A program made the translations under genes and the position numbers. The notes beneath the pieces are model-generated. The model saw only the letters and a program-made list of their open reading frames with translations, was not told the origin of the DNA and made no database searches. From positions 124,001 to 188,000 of the forward strand of contig NZ_QFFY01000007.1 in assembly GCF_003131205.1 (NCBI RefSeq): DNA of 64,000 bases, given 5' to 3'. The first letter of the stretch is position 1. Every line of letters begins with the position of its first letter. Below are positions 7,943 through 17,969 of this stretch, piece after piece. Source of the stretch: Occallatibacter savannae (GTDB lineage: Bacteria; Acidobacteriota; Terriglobia; Terriglobales; Acidobacteriaceae).

Positions 7943-9418
7943 TTACCGCAAGCTTCTCAACGCCGGATACAATTTCCTCCACTGCCCGTATCCCGCCTCA
8001 TACGCAGCCTTCTCCGCCGCATCAGGCGCAATCCGCTGCGCCACCTGGATCGCCTGATCACACGCAGCATCCAGATTCGCCCAGTGGCCCGTGCCCACTC
8101 CCGCCATCAGCGCACACCCAAACGCGCCGCCTTCTTCCGCAACCAGGCACTCCACCGTCATTCCGTACACGCCCGCTTGGATCTTCCTCCACAGCGGCCC
8201 TCTAGCACCGCCCCCGCCCAGCCGCACATCGCTCAGCGGAATTCCCAACTCCGTGAACAGCGTGAAGCTGTCCTTCAGCGAATAAGCCACTCCCTCCAGC
8301 ACCGCCCGCGTAAAGTGCGCCGCGGTGTGGATCGTCGAGATCCCCGCAAACGCCGCCCGCACATACGGGTCGAGATGCGGAGTCCGCTCTCCCATCAGAT
8401 AAGGAGCCCACATCAGCCCCTCGCTCCCCGCCGGAACCTGGGCCGCCGCAGCCGTCATCGCGTCGTAATTCTGCCCGGCAAAGAACGTATTCTTCAGCCA
8501 GTTCAGGCTCAACCCCGCGCCCTGCGTCACGCCCATCACGTGCCACACACCCGGCACCGCATGGCAAAACGTATGCATTCGTCCCTTTGGATCCTTGGTC
8601 GGCTGTGCCGTCGCCGCAAACACCACGCCCGAAGTCCCGATCGTTGCCGACACCGAACCCGGCTGCAGAATCCCCATACCTACCGCGCCCGCGCCCTGGT
8701 CGCCCGCTCCCGCTACCACCGGCGTCCCCGCCTTCAATCCCGTCAGCCCCGCCGCCGTCTCGCTGATTCGCGCGCACACCTCCGGCGACTCATACACCTT
8801 CGGAAGCCAGCTCTCCGGAATTCCTGCCGCCTCGGCCACTTCCTTCGACCAGCGCCGATGCGTCACATCCAGCAGCAGCGTGCCGCTCGCCTCCTGCACA
8901 TCAATCGCAAACTCGCCCGTCAATCTGTACCGCACATAATCCTTCGGACACATGATGTGCCGGATCTTCTTGAAGGTCTCAGGCTCGTGCGTCTTCACCC
9001 ACAGCAGCTTCGTCAGCGTGAAATTCGGCAGCGCCGGATTGCACGTGAGCTCGATCAACTTCTCGTACCCGATCTTCTCCGTCAGCCAGTCGCACTCCGG
9101 CTGCGTCCTGACGTCGCACCAGATCAGCGACGGCCGCAGCACCGCGCCATTCTCATCCAGCATCACCGCGCCGTGCATCTGCCCTGTCAGTCCGATCCCA
9201 GCGATCTCCTCATGCGGCTCCGGAGCAGCTTTGATCGCGCCCCTGATCGCCTCCTGCGCCGCTCTCCACCAGTCCTCCGGATCCTGCTCTGCCCAGCCTG
9301 GATGCGGCGTGCGAAACGGAGCGTGCTCGCTTGAAGCACCACTGATCAGCTTCCCGTTCCCATCAACAACCACCGCCCGCGTACCGCCCGTTCCCACATC
9401 CATGCCAAGAAACCACAT
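7943..9418 (-). CDS. xylB: Xylulokinase
   Basis: 491 aa, full length for FGGY-family sugar kinases. The N-terminal ATPase lobe starts GMDVGTGGTRAVVVD (phosphate-binding loop 1). The IGLTGQMHG segment near residue 80 is typical of xylulokinase (substrate-contacting Met-His). GTSGVVFA and GGGARGPLWRKI in the second lobe are adenosine/phosphate-2 motifs. It phosphorylates D-xylulose to xylulose-5-phosphate for the pentose phosphate pathway. No xylose isomerase (xylA) is next to it here. ATG at 9418 is preceded by GAGGGG. Specificity within FGGY is judged from the QMHG motif; other ketose kinases are less likely. Confidence 0.93.
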   Translation of the reverse strand: MWFLGMDVGTGGTRAVVVDGNGKLISGASSEHAPFRTPHPGWAEQDPEDWWRAAQEAIRGAIKAAPEPHEEIAGIGLTGQMHGAVMLDENGAVLRPSLIWCDVRTQPECDWLTEKIGYEKLIELTCNPALPNFTLTKLLWVKTHEPETFKKIRHIMCPKDYVRYRLTGEFAIDVQEASGTLLLDVTHRRWSKEVAEAAGIPESWLPKVYESPEVCARISETAAGLTGLKAGTPVVAGAGDQGAGAVGMGILQPGSVSATIGTSGVVFAATAQPTKDPKGRMHTFCHAVPGVWHVMGVTQGAGLSLNWLKNTFFAGQNYDAMTAAAAQVPAGSEGLMWAPYLMGERTPHLDPYVRAAFAGISTIHTAAHFTRAVLEGVAYSLKDSFTLFTELGIPLSDVRLGGGGARGPLWRKIQAGVYGMTVECLVAEEGGAFGCALMAGVGTGHWANLDAACDQAIQVAQRIAPDAAEKAAYEAGYGQWRKLYPALRSLR

Positions 9419-9656
9419 CGCCTTGCACCCCTCTTGTAAATCGCTTTTCTCTGCGCTGGCAGCATACCAGCTTTACCCCGCACCCGGAAGCCGCGGCGCG
9501 CACGTCACACTCAGTCGTTCTCTCATGAACTTTTCGTCATGTACACTCGTATAGCTCCAAAGCCCAGTTGCACTTCCCCTGCCGCATACAAGCTCTCTGC
9601 GCTTTCCTGCCGGCCGGTCATAACGGGCCCCCATCACTCCGAACAGAGAGGAAAAC

Positions 9657-10700
9657 ATGACCACCACAGCAGTCGCACCTGAGATCCCTACTCAGTCCGT
9701 CTCCCCTGAACACATCCTCCAGACCGGCCTCGCCTTCTGGGCCTCCAAAACTCTCCTCAGCGCTGTCGAGATGGAGGTCTTCACCGAGCTCGCCCGCGGA
9801 CCTGAAAGCCTGGAGACCCTCACCGGCCGCCTCGGCCTCCACCCGCGTTCCGCCCGCGACTTCTTCGATGCGCTCGTCGCTCTCGGCTTCCTCCAGCGCG
9901 AAAATGGAACCTACCGCAACACTCCATCCGCTGACGTTTTCCTCGACAAGCACAAGCCCTCCTACATCGGCGGAATGCTCGAGATGGCCAACCGCCGCCT
10001 CTTCGGCCACTGGAACAACCTCACTACCGGCCTCCGCACCGGCAAGCCCCAGAACGAAGCCGCCCATGGCGAGCCCGACATGTTCGCCACCCTCTACGCC
10101 GACCCCGAGCGCCTCAAAGTCTTCCTTCGCGGCATGACCGGCGTGAGCCGCGGCGCAAACCTCGCCATCGCCTCGAAGTTCCCCTGGCACAAGTACAAAA
10201 CAGCAGCCGATTGCGGAACCGCGCAGGGCGACCTCATCGTCCAGATCGCGCTCAAGAACCCCCACATCAGCGGCATCGGCTTCGACCTCCCCGAAGTGGC
10301 TCCCATTTTCGAAGAACACGTCGAAGCGAACGGCCTCTCCTCTCGCCTCACGTTCCAGCCCGGCAGCTTTTTCACCGACCCGCTGCCCAAAGTCGACGTC
10401 ATCACCATGGGCCACATCCTCCACGACTGGAACCTCGAAGAAAAGAAGATGCTCGTCCGCAAGGCATACGAAGCCCTGCCCGAAGGAGGAGCCTTCATCG
10501 CCTACGACAGCATCATCGACGACGATCGCTCCAAGAATGCCTTCGGCCTCCTCATGAGCCTCAACATGCTCATCGAAACCCACGGCGGCTTCGACTACAC
10601 CGGTGCCGACTGTATCGGCTGGATGAAAGAAGCCGGCTTCCGCGAAGCCCGCGTCGAACACCTCGTCGGCCCCGACTCCATGGTCATCGGCATCAAGTAG
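9657..10700 (+). CDS. SAM-dependent O-methyltransferase (Methyltransf_2 / acetylserotonin-OMT-like)
   Basis: 347 aa. Residues 20-110 are the winged-helix dimerisation domain of plant/bacterial-type O-methyltransferases (LAFWASKTLLSAVEMEVFTEL...). The Rossmann methyltransferase domain follows: a modified motif I (ADCGTAQGDL, where DxGxGxG is usual), an acidic motif II (GFDLPEV), and the HILHDW catalytic-His region near residue 258 (His-Asp pair). A hydroxylated small molecule is the expected acceptor; its identity is unknown. AGAGGAAA lies 5 bases before the ATG. Divergent from xylB across a 238-bp gap and convergent with a TonB receptor. Confidence 0.88.
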   Translation: MTTTAVAPEIPTQSVSPEHILQTGLAFWASKTLLSAVEMEVFTELARGPESLETLTGRLGLHPRSARDFFDALVALGFLQRENGTYRNTPSADVFLDKHKPSYIGGMLEMANRRLFGHWNNLTTGLRTGKPQNEAAHGEPDMFATLYADPERLKVFLRGMTGVSRGANLAIASKFPWHKYKTAADCGTAQGDLIVQIALKNPHISGIGFDLPEVAPIFEEHVEANGLSSRLTFQPGSFFTDPLPKVDVITMGHILHDWNLEEKKMLVRKAYEALPEGGAFIAYDSIIDDDRSKNAFGLLMSLNMLIETHGGFDYTGADCIGWMKEAGFREARVEHLVGPDSMVIGIK

Positions 10701-10719
10701 GGCCACATCAACAGAAACC

Positions 10720-10908
10720 GGGTGCCCCCGATCCCTCGCTTTTGGGGACCGGGGCGAGATGTCCACTCCTTTGCCCCACTTGTCACGCCGAAGCCTTCGC
10801 GGAGGCGGATCGCGCACAGCCTCATCGTGCGATGTTGCAACGAACGAGCCGATCGATCGTCCAGGACGTCGGGTTCCCCATGTCTCCCGGTTTCGGAGAC
10901 ATGGGAAC
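10720..10908. repeat. Two family-A hairpin repeats
   Basis: Copy one (10720-10757) has the GGTGCCCCCGATCCCTCGC...TTTGGGGACCGGGG form. Copy two (10871-10908) has the CCATGTCTCC...GGAGACATGGG form. The two stem versions alternate through the window. Both lie between convergent genes. Confidence 0.8.
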
Positions 10909-10933
10909 AAGGATGCCAGGTTCCCCACACCAC

Positions 10934-10971
10934 CCAAAACAAAACGGCGGCGAATGTCTCCATTCGCCGCC
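10934..10971 (-). terminator. Intrinsic terminator after TonB receptor 1
   Basis: A perfect 11-bp stem (10946-10956 with 10961-10971, loop TCTC) is followed on the minus strand by the T-rich tract GTTTTGTTTTGGG. It begins 18 bp after the receptor stop. Confidence 0.8.
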
Positions 10972-10988
10972 GCCCTCACAGCAATCGT

Positions 10989-13900
10989 CTAGAACTCGTA
11001 CCTCAAGCTGAACTGCATCTGCCGATCCGATGAATACGTCGCACCCTTGCCCGTCACCTTCCCAAACGTGCTGCTCGTCGGGTTGGTGTTCGGATTATCC
11101 AGGTTCGGATGGTTGATGAAGTTGAACGCCTCCGCCTTGAACAGGACCCTGCTCGACTCCGGACCAATCGGAACCGCCTTTTGCATCGCGATGTTCCAGC
11201 TCTGGAAGCCCGGCCCATACACCTGGTTCCGCATTCCCTCCGGAGCAAACGTGCCCGCCGCCGGCTTCTGATAGACACCTGTGTTGAACCAGTAAGCGTT
11301 CTTCGTGTTGTTCGGCGAGCTCTGCCGCAGCAGCGTCACCGGCCCGGTACGATTCCACAGTTGGTTGCCCGAACCCGGACCCACACCCGCGAAGTCGTCG
11401 CCGGTCGAAACGTTCAATGGCGCGCCGCTCTGGAACTGCGAGGTTCCCGACAGCTGCCACCTGCCGATCACGTTGCGCGCGGCCCAGTTCGACCAGTGAT
11501 CCGCGAAGCCCATATCCCACACGTAGTTGATCACCAGCATGTGCCGTGTGTCGTAGTCGCTCGGGCCGTAGAATTCATGCGGATCGTAGACATTCGGAAT
11601 GTTCGTACCCGCATCCGAGGCCGTATCCAGGCTCTTCGACCACGTGTAGGCCACGCCAAACGTCAGCCCGCGGCTTACTCGATGCTTCAGGTTAGCTTGC
11701 AGACCGTGATAGTTCGAGATCGCATCCGTGGTCTCCTGCTGGATGACGGAGAACCCCTGGTACGGCCGCAATGCATCCGGCTTCGCCACCTTCGGATTCG
11801 CCTGCCGTGTACCCGGCTGCAGTTGGTTGATGTTTTCAAGATGCTGCAGGTGAAGTCCGCGCCGTCCCACATAGCCCAGCGTGGCCACGCCCACCTTCGG
11901 GAATTCATGCTCGGTCGTCAGCGTCCACGACCACGCCTCAGGCGACGGGAAGTGGTACGCGTACGATGTCATGTTGATCGGGTAATTGTTCGCTCCCGAA
12001 CCTCCGGGCGAATCAGTACCGCCGTAGCTCACCGTCGCCGAGGGCTGGAACGGCGGGTTGCCGCCCAGGTGCACGCTGTCGCTCACACCCAGACGATCGA
12101 AGTACCGTCCTCCACCCATTCTGATTACCGTCTTCGGATCCAGCGAGAACGTGATTCCAACGCGCGGCTGGATGTTCGTCCACACCGTCGGGTTATATCC
12201 GCGGTCGAATCCGTGGAACAACCCATCGTACGAGCCATTCAGAATGTTGGCCGGCACATGCCCTTGTGCGCTGCTTGGGAAATGCGTTCCGGGAATCACG
12301 ATGCCGTCGTACAGATTTGTTCCCGACACAAAGCCCGTCGTCGGATCCACGTGCGGCGCTGTGTTCGCATCGTACGTCGCCGGCGAGAAGACCGACAGGT
12401 TGCCCCACTTCGCGTAATAGGGATTCATGATGCTGTGCCGGAACCCGTACTCGATGACCAGGTTCGGTCTCGCGTGCCAGGTGTCCTGCACAAAGTACTC
12501 ATACATATTGCTCAGGAAGATCGTGTACGAGCGCACGCCGATCTCGCCGTAGGTATCGAACAAGCCCAGCGCAGTGTTGGCCACCGCCGCCTTCGACGTC
12601 TGGTTGCCGCCGCGCGTATCCGTAAACGTGAAGAACCCGTTCTGGTTGTTCGTCGCACCCGGCGTCGTCGAGCTCACGTTGATCTGGTCGAAGTCGTTCT
12701 GGCTCTCGCGCTCAAACAGTGCGCCTGCCTTCAGCGTGTGCTTGCCCACAATCTTCGTAATGCTGTCCGCAAAGTCCCACACCACTCCGCCTGAATGCGA
12801 AGGGTACGGTCCGCCGTCCAGCGTATCGAAGTTTGCAATCTGGATCGTCGGAATCTTGTTCGGAATCTCCTTGTCGCTCTGCGCGAAAAGGAACGGGTAG
12901 TTGATACCGTACTTCGTGCGATCGAACAGTCCGCTGCTCGTGTCGATGCCGATCCGCACGTGATCCGCGCTGGCCGAAACATATGCTTCGTTCACCAGCG
13001 TCGGGCTCACCGTCCACGTGTAATGGAGCACGCCCACCTGGTTTGGCCGGTGCCACACCTGCGGCGTCCGGTTAAAGTTTCCGTAGTGTGGCGATCTGCT
13101 GTCGTAGTTGTAGTTCAACAGCGAGAACCGCAGGTGATGGTTGTCTGAAATCGCATAATCCACCACCAGCGTATCTTTCCTCTGGTTCTCCGGATAGATC
13201 GCTGCGTCAACCCAGTTGTAGGTCGGATTCGCCGCGTTCGGCGCCGGATAAGCATTCAGCAGACCCAGTCCGTTCGCGCTCAGATCGCCGGCAGGAATGA
13301 TGTTTCCGGCATATGCAAGCCCCGTGAACGGGCTGTAGATCTGAACCGCCTTGCCGTAATAGTTATAGATGTTCGCCGGATCCAGCAGTTCGCTGAAGTT
13401 TCCTGTCCGCATAAGCGTGGAAGGCACCTTGCGCTGCGCTGTATCCACGTGGCGGTAGCGGATGTACTCCTGACCCGCAAGGAAGAACAGCTTTTTCCGT
13501 TCGCTGTTGAACGGAACGCCCGGAATCCAAACCGGCCCGTTGAAGTTCCAGCCAAACTGGTTGAAGCGGAACGCCGGCGGATGCCCGTAAATGTTCGGAT
13601 CTGTCGTCGATTTACGAGCCCACGTGTTCGCGTTGAAAAACGAATTGCGTAGATACTCGAACACAGCTCCGTGGAAATTGCTGCCGCCGCTCTTCGGAAC
13701 AATGCGGATGATGCCGCCTGAAGCGCGTCCGTACTCCGCCGGATACGCTGCCGTCAGCACCTGCATCTCCGACGTTGAATCCGTATCCGCCACGCCGATG
13801 CTCGTTCCGTTTCCGCGGCTGCGCACCATCGGCGCCCCATCGAACGTCATTCCGTTTTCGCGGCTACTCGACCCGTTGATATTGATTCCGTTGTCTAGGC

Positions 13901-14426
13901 CGAAGTTGAAGTTCGAGATCGACGAGCCTCGCCGCACTCCGGGCTCAAGCTGTGCCAGGTACATGGGATTGCGCCCGTTCAGCTGGATGCTTTTCACCTG
14001 TTCCTGCGTCACCAGCTGACCCACGGCCGCCGTCTGCGTCTGAATCACGTTCGCATCGGCCACCACGTTGACGGTGGTAGCCGAAGCTCCCACGCTCAGC
14101 GCAGCATTCACCTGCATCGGAATGCTCGGCTGCAGGTGGTTGTGCGTCTGGGTAAAGCTCTGGAATCCCTGCGCAGTCGCGTTCACCGTGTAGTTCCCGG
14201 GCTGCAAGTTGGTCACGGCATAAAAACCTGTGTCGTTCGAAGTCACCGTGCGGATCTGACCGTTCGCTTCATTCGTAATCGTCACGGTCGCGTGCGGAAC
14301 TACCGCTCCTGATGAATCGGTGATCGTTCCTGTGATAGATGAGTTATCGGATTGGGCGCTTGCTAGAGAGGCTTGGAACACCAGGCCTACCAAAAATACG
14401 AACAGCAGCCTGCGTAGGATCTGCAT
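10989..14426 (-). CDS. TonB-dependent receptor, Oar-like, with carboxypeptidase-regulatory-like N-terminal domain
   Basis: 1145 aa. The signal peptide (MQILRRLLFVFLVGLVF, cleavage after SLASA) leads into an Ig-like CarboxypepD_reg domain (residues ~28-110, SITGTITDSSGAVVPHATVTI). A plug domain follows (VKSIQLNGRNPMYLAQLEPGV) and then a very long beta-barrel ending in aromatic RYEF, the usual outer-membrane insertion signature. Such Oar-like receptors are abundant in acidobacteria and are thought to import large substrates such as oligosaccharides using TonB energy; the ligand is unknown. No SusD partner is adjacent. An operator-like inverted repeat lies about 70-90 bases before the start. Confidence 0.92.
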   Translation of the reverse strand: MQILRRLLFVFLVGLVFQASLASAQSDNSSITGTITDSSGAVVPHATVTITNEANGQIRTVTSNDTGFYAVTNLQPGNYTVNATAQGFQSFTQTHNHLQPSIPMQVNAALSVGASATTVNVVADANVIQTQTAAVGQLVTQEQVKSIQLNGRNPMYLAQLEPGVRRGSSISNFNFGLDNGININGSSSRENGMTFDGAPMVRSRGNGTSIGVADTDSTSEMQVLTAAYPAEYGRASGGIIRIVPKSGGSNFHGAVFEYLRNSFFNANTWARKSTTDPNIYGHPPAFRFNQFGWNFNGPVWIPGVPFNSERKKLFFLAGQEYIRYRHVDTAQRKVPSTLMRTGNFSELLDPANIYNYYGKAVQIYSPFTGLAYAGNIIPAGDLSANGLGLLNAYPAPNAANPTYNWVDAAIYPENQRKDTLVVDYAISDNHHLRFSLLNYNYDSRSPHYGNFNRTPQVWHRPNQVGVLHYTWTVSPTLVNEAYVSASADHVRIGIDTSSGLFDRTKYGINYPFLFAQSDKEIPNKIPTIQIANFDTLDGGPYPSHSGGVVWDFADSITKIVGKHTLKAGALFERESQNDFDQINVSSTTPGATNNQNGFFTFTDTRGGNQTSKAAVANTALGLFDTYGEIGVRSYTIFLSNMYEYFVQDTWHARPNLVIEYGFRHSIMNPYYAKWGNLSVFSPATYDANTAPHVDPTTGFVSGTNLYDGIVIPGTHFPSSAQGHVPANILNGSYDGLFHGFDRGYNPTVWTNIQPRVGITFSLDPKTVIRMGGGRYFDRLGVSDSVHLGGNPPFQPSATVSYGGTDSPGGSGANNYPINMTSYAYHFPSPEAWSWTLTTEHEFPKVGVATLGYVGRRGLHLQHLENINQLQPGTRQANPKVAKPDALRPYQGFSVIQQETTDAISNYHGLQANLKHRVSRGLTFGVAYTWSKSLDTASDAGTNIPNVYDPHEFYGPSDYDTRHMLVINYVWDMGFADHWSNWAARNVIGRWQLSGTSQFQSGAPLNVSTGDDFAGVGPGSGNQLWNRTGPVTLLRQSSPNNTKNAYWFNTGVYQKPAAGTFAPEGMRNQVYGPGFQSWNIAMQKAVPIGPESSRVLFKAEAFNFINHPNLDNPNTNPTSSTFGKVTGKGATYSSDRQMQFSLRYEF

Positions 14427-14495
14427 ATCCTTTTCTCCTCGCGGATGGGTTCTGCAAAGTTTTTCTTGGTTCGGGACGAACGCCGGCGATTGCAG

Positions 14496-14517
14496 GTGGT
14501 TGGGAACGATACCACCA
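14496..14517 (-). promoter_or_regulatory. Operator-like inverted repeat upstream of TonB receptor 1
   Basis: GGTGGT and ACCACC form perfect 6-bp arms around TGGGAACGAT. The core GGGAACGATACC resembles LacI-family operators, which have a central CG and near-symmetric arms. It lies in the 359-bp divergent gap between the receptor and the ADOP permease, about 75 bases before the receptor ATG. The regulator is not in the window. The rest of the 14427-14785 gap shows no gene. Confidence 0.4.
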
Positions 14518-14785
14518 GCCGACTGTCCATCTTGGTTTTTCCGCTCCGGAAAGTCAATAGAACAATCGGCTGAGAATCCATCAAATCACGGTCATTTCAC
14601 ACTAGCTCCCTCCCGCAATCCCCTCCGAACAGAAAGAAAATCGATAAACCTCCGCATCCGTCCACAACGCAGCAGTTTGTCGCGCCATTCGTCACAATTC
14701 GCGAACCCCAGACCTCACTGGTGCGTAAATCGATCCAAGGCCGATTCCGTCATGTCCGGCCAACGCCAAGCAGAGGATCAGGATC

Positions 14786-17257
14786 ATGTTCAGAGACCAG
14801 CTCAAGCAGGTACTGCGGCGCCTCTTTCGCGCCCCGCTCTTCACCTCCATCATCCTGATCACGCTCTCCATCGGCATCGGCGCCAACGCGGTCGTCTTCG
14901 GTGTTGTCGATGGCGTCCTGCTTAAGCCCCTCAGCTATCCCCAGCCCGATCAGCTCATCGGGCTCTGGCACAGCGCCAGCGGCATCGGCTTCGACGAACT
15001 CAACATGGCGCCCTTCCTCTACTTCATCGATCGTGAGCAGAGCAAAACACTCGAGGACGTCGGCATGTACAACGGCGACTCCCTCTCGATCACCGGCGTC
15101 GGCCAGCCCGAACACATCTCCGGCCTCGACGTCACCGACGGCGTCCTACCCATGCTCGGCGTCAAGCCTGCCCTCGGTCGCATCTTCACGCGCCAGGACG
15201 ACTCTCCAACCGCCCCTAAAACCATCCTCCTCTCTTACGCCTACTGGCAGCGCAAATTCGGCGGCGATCAATCCGTCATCGGCCGCTCTCTCACAGTCGA
15301 TGGAACCGCCCGAGAAATCATCGGTGTCCTCCCCCGCAACTTCACCTTCCTCGACGACTACGACGCCGCCATCTTCCTGCCCATGCAGCTCGATCGCAGC
15401 AAAACCAAGCTCGGCAATTTCAGCTTCCGCGGCATCGCCCGCATGAAGCCCGGCGTCAGCCTCAAGCAGGCAAACGCCGACATCGACCGCCTCCTCCCCA
15501 TCGCCATTCACAGCTTCCCCGCCCCCGACGGTTTCCCAGCCGGCATCTTCGAGTCCGCCAAAGTTCGCGCCAACCTCCACACCCTCAAGCGCGACGTCAT
15601 CGGCGACGTAGGCAACGTCCTCTGGGTTCTGATGGGCTCCATCATCCTTGTCCTGCTCGTCGCCTGCGCCAACGTCGCCAATCTCCTTCTCGTTCGCGTT
15701 GAAGGCCGCCGTCAGGAACTCGCCGTGCGCTCCGCGCTTGGTGCAGGCCGCTCCAGCATCACCGCCGGCCTCCTCGTCGAGAGCCTCACCCTCGGCGTTG
15801 CCGGAGGCATCATCGGCCTCGCTCTCGCATTCGGCGCGCTCCGCCTGCTCGTCTCCATGGCCCCGACAGGTCTCCCGCGCCTTCACGAAATCGGCGTCAA
15901 CGCCCCGGTGCTCCTCTTCGTCCTGATCACTACCCTGTTCGTCAGCTTCGTGATCGGGATGCTCCCCATCCTCAAGTACTCCGGCATCAGCATGTACACC
16001 GGCCTCCGCGAAGGCGGACGCTCCGGCACCCAGTCCCGCGAGCGCCAGCGTGCCCGCAAAGTTCTCGTCGTCATTCAGGTCGCTCTCGCTCTCGTGCTCC
16101 TCATCTGCTCCGGCCTGATGATCCGCACCTTCCGCGCCCTTGCCAACGTCTCGCCCGGATTCACCGAGCCCGCATCGCTCGAGAAGTTCCGCATCTACAT
16201 CCCCGAAACCACCATCCCCGAGACCGACAGAGAGCGCGTCCTCCGCACCGAGCAGGCCATGGCCGACAAGCTTGCCGCCATTCCCAACGTCTCTTCCGTC
16301 GCCTTCTCCACCGAAATCCCCATGGACGGGCACGACTCCAACGACCCCATCTTTGCGCAGGACCGTACCTACCGTGAGGGCGAACTCCCGCCCATCCGCC
16401 GCTTCATCTTCGTATCGCCTGGATACTTCTCCACAGTCGGTACGCCGCTCGTCGCCGGCCGCGACCTGACCTGGGCCGAGACCTACCAGAAGCGCCCCGT
16501 CGCACTCATCTCTGAAAACCTCTCCCGCGAATACTGGGGCTCGGCCGAAAACGCCATCCTTAAAAAAATCCGCGTCGGCACAACCGACGATTGGCGCGAA
16601 ATCATCGGCGTCTCGCGCGACGTCTACTACGACGGCGTAAGCAAGAAGGCTCCCTCTGTTGTCTACTGGCCCGTCTGGCGCGACCGCTTCGAAGGCCAGA
16701 AGGAAGACGTTAACCGCGGACTCACATTTGTGATTCGCTCCCCCCGCGCTGGCTCCGCCGCCTTCCTCACCCAGGTGCAGCAGGCCGTCTGGTCCATCAA
16801 CGGTGAACTGCCTCTCGCCGAGACCGGCACTGTTGGCGAACTCTACACCAAGTCGATGGCTCGCACCTCATTCACGCTCATCATGCTTTGCGTTGCGGGA
16901 GGCATGGCTCTTCTGCTCGGCATCGTCGGAATCTACGGCGTCATCTCCTACGCCGTTTCGCAGCGCACCCGCGAAATCGGCATTCGCATGGCGCTCGGCG
17001 CGCAGCGCGATCACCTCACCGGCATGTTCGTGCGCCAGGGCCTGCTTCTCGCCGGCATCGGCGCCGTCTTCGGCGTCGCAGCCGCCTTCGGCACCATGCG
17101 CTTCATGAGCTCCATTCTCTTCAAGGTCAGCCCCATGGACCCGCTCACCTACTCGCTCTCCACCGCCGCTGTGCTCGCGATCGCGCTACTCGCCTGCTAC
17201 GTTCCGTCGCGCCGCGCCTCCCAGGTCAACCCCGTCAACGCCCTCCGATCGGAATAG
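14786..17257 (+). CDS. ABC transporter permease, ADOP / MacB-FtsX type
   Basis: 823 aa. Starts with the short cytoplasmic stretch FRDQLKQVLRRLFRAPLFT typical of ADOP permeases, then a TM helix (residues ~20-42). A large extracytoplasmic MacB_PCD domain follows (~50-250), then the first FtsX block of three TM helices (~275-405), a second periplasmic domain and a C-terminal FtsX block (~695-820) including SQRTREIGIRMALGA. The duplicated architecture is characteristic of the acidobacterial duplicated orphan permease family, and no ATPase gene adjoins it. The transported substrate is unknown; MacB relatives export peptides or lipoproteins or act as mechanotransmitters. Confidence 0.93.
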   Translation: MFRDQLKQVLRRLFRAPLFTSIILITLSIGIGANAVVFGVVDGVLLKPLSYPQPDQLIGLWHSASGIGFDELNMAPFLYFIDREQSKTLEDVGMYNGDSLSITGVGQPEHISGLDVTDGVLPMLGVKPALGRIFTRQDDSPTAPKTILLSYAYWQRKFGGDQSVIGRSLTVDGTAREIIGVLPRNFTFLDDYDAAIFLPMQLDRSKTKLGNFSFRGIARMKPGVSLKQANADIDRLLPIAIHSFPAPDGFPAGIFESAKVRANLHTLKRDVIGDVGNVLWVLMGSIILVLLVACANVANLLLVRVEGRRQELAVRSALGAGRSSITAGLLVESLTLGVAGGIIGLALAFGALRLLVSMAPTGLPRLHEIGVNAPVLLFVLITTLFVSFVIGMLPILKYSGISMYTGLREGGRSGTQSRERQRARKVLVVIQVALALVLLICSGLMIRTFRALANVSPGFTEPASLEKFRIYIPETTIPETDRERVLRTEQAMADKLAAIPNVSSVAFSTEIPMDGHDSNDPIFAQDRTYREGELPPIRRFIFVSPGYFSTVGTPLVAGRDLTWAETYQKRPVALISENLSREYWGSAENAILKKIRVGTTDDWREIIGVSRDVYYDGVSKKAPSVVYWPVWRDRFEGQKEDVNRGLTFVIRSPRAGSAAFLTQVQQAVWSINGELPLAETGTVGELYTKSMARTSFTLIMLCVAGGMALLLGIVGIYGVISYAVSQRTREIGIRMALGAQRDHLTGMFVRQGLLLAGIGAVFGVAAAFGTMRFMSSILFKVSPMDPLTYSLSTAAVLAIALLACYVPSRRASQVNPVNALRSE

Positions 17258-17350
17258 CCCTCACCATCTCCGGAAACCGTGCTGTGCCCCGTTCATCGCA
17301 TCTTTTCGCGATGAACGGGCCGAAAACCAGGCCAGTTCAACCAACAGTTC

Positions 17351-17388
17351 GGGTGCCCCATGTCTCCCGGTTCTGGAGACATGGGAGA
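17351..17388. repeat. Family-A hairpin repeat
   Basis: GGGTGCCCCATGTCTCC...GGAGACATGGGAG, 11-bp near-perfect stem. It lies about 95 bp after the ADOP stop, between two tandem genes. Confidence 0.8.
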
Positions 17389-17480
17389 GCATAATGTCCC
17401 CGCCTTTTTCTGTTCCCCTTTTCCGCAACTCCGTGCTACGATTCCGCACAAATCGCTGCACCACTTCGGGGGAGCTTTGC

Positions 17481-17936
17481 ATGGACAACATGATTCGCCT
17501 TTTTACCGGCGCGGTCTTTCTCTCCTTCTTCGCCATCGGCATCGCCGTCGCGATCTTCTACATCCTCACCCTCTCGCGCGCGCTGAATAAGTGTCATCCC
17601 GCCTCCAGAACCATGGAACCCGGAATGGTCTGGCTCCTGCTCATCCCTCTCTTCAACCTCATCTGGAACTTCTTCGTCGTTCAGGCGATGACAAAGTCTC
17701 TCGCCAACGAGTTCCGGCTTCGCAACATACCCAACGCCGACCCCGAACCCGGAAAGACCATCGGCCTCGCCATGGCCATCTGCGGAGCGTGCTCCATCAT
17801 CCCGCTCGTCAACATGATCACCGGCCTCGTCTACATTGTTCTCTGGATCATCTACTGGATCAAAATCGCCGGCTTCTCGCAGATCCTCGACCAGGTGCCC
17901 GCATCCGCCGGTCCCGCTCCAATTCAAGCCCTCTAA
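17481..17936 (+). CDS. Small multi-pass membrane protein
   Basis: 151 aa. The open frame extends back to 17394, but that segment is repeat-derived; GGGGGAGC lies 6 bases before the ATG at 17481, which fixes the start. Hydrophobic segments at about residues 7-30, 48-68, 88-108 and 112-130 suggest four TM helices. The pattern of a short N-terminal helix, a polar loop with Pro/Asn and a Trp/Ile-rich last helix (VLWIIYWIKIAGF) is reminiscent of DUF4328-like membrane proteins, but this is not certain. No catalytic motif is visible. Flanked on both sides by hairpin repeats. Confidence 0.7.
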   Translation: MDNMIRLFTGAVFLSFFAIGIAVAIFYILTLSRALNKCHPASRTMEPGMVWLLLIPLFNLIWNFFVVQAMTKSLANEFRLRNIPNADPEPGKTIGLAMAICGACSIIPLVNMITGLVYIVLWIIYWIKIAGFSQILDQVPASAGPAPIQAL

Positions 17937-17969
17937 CAGACTCTCCTCTTCCGCATCGTGCGCAGTTCC

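Noticed and set aside
9618..10979. 453-residue open frame antisense to the O-methyltransferase
   Set aside because: Low-complexity Glu/Gly/Asp/Val composition typical of the complement of a C-biased gene; the sense gene has domain motifs and a Shine-Dalgarno.
11109..12794. 561-residue open frame antisense to TonB receptor 1
   Set aside because: Arg/His/Val-rich noise without motifs; an artefact of high GC.
17394..17480. Extra 29 residues on the small membrane protein
   Set aside because: The segment derives from repeat and leader DNA; GGGGGAGC supports ATG 17481.
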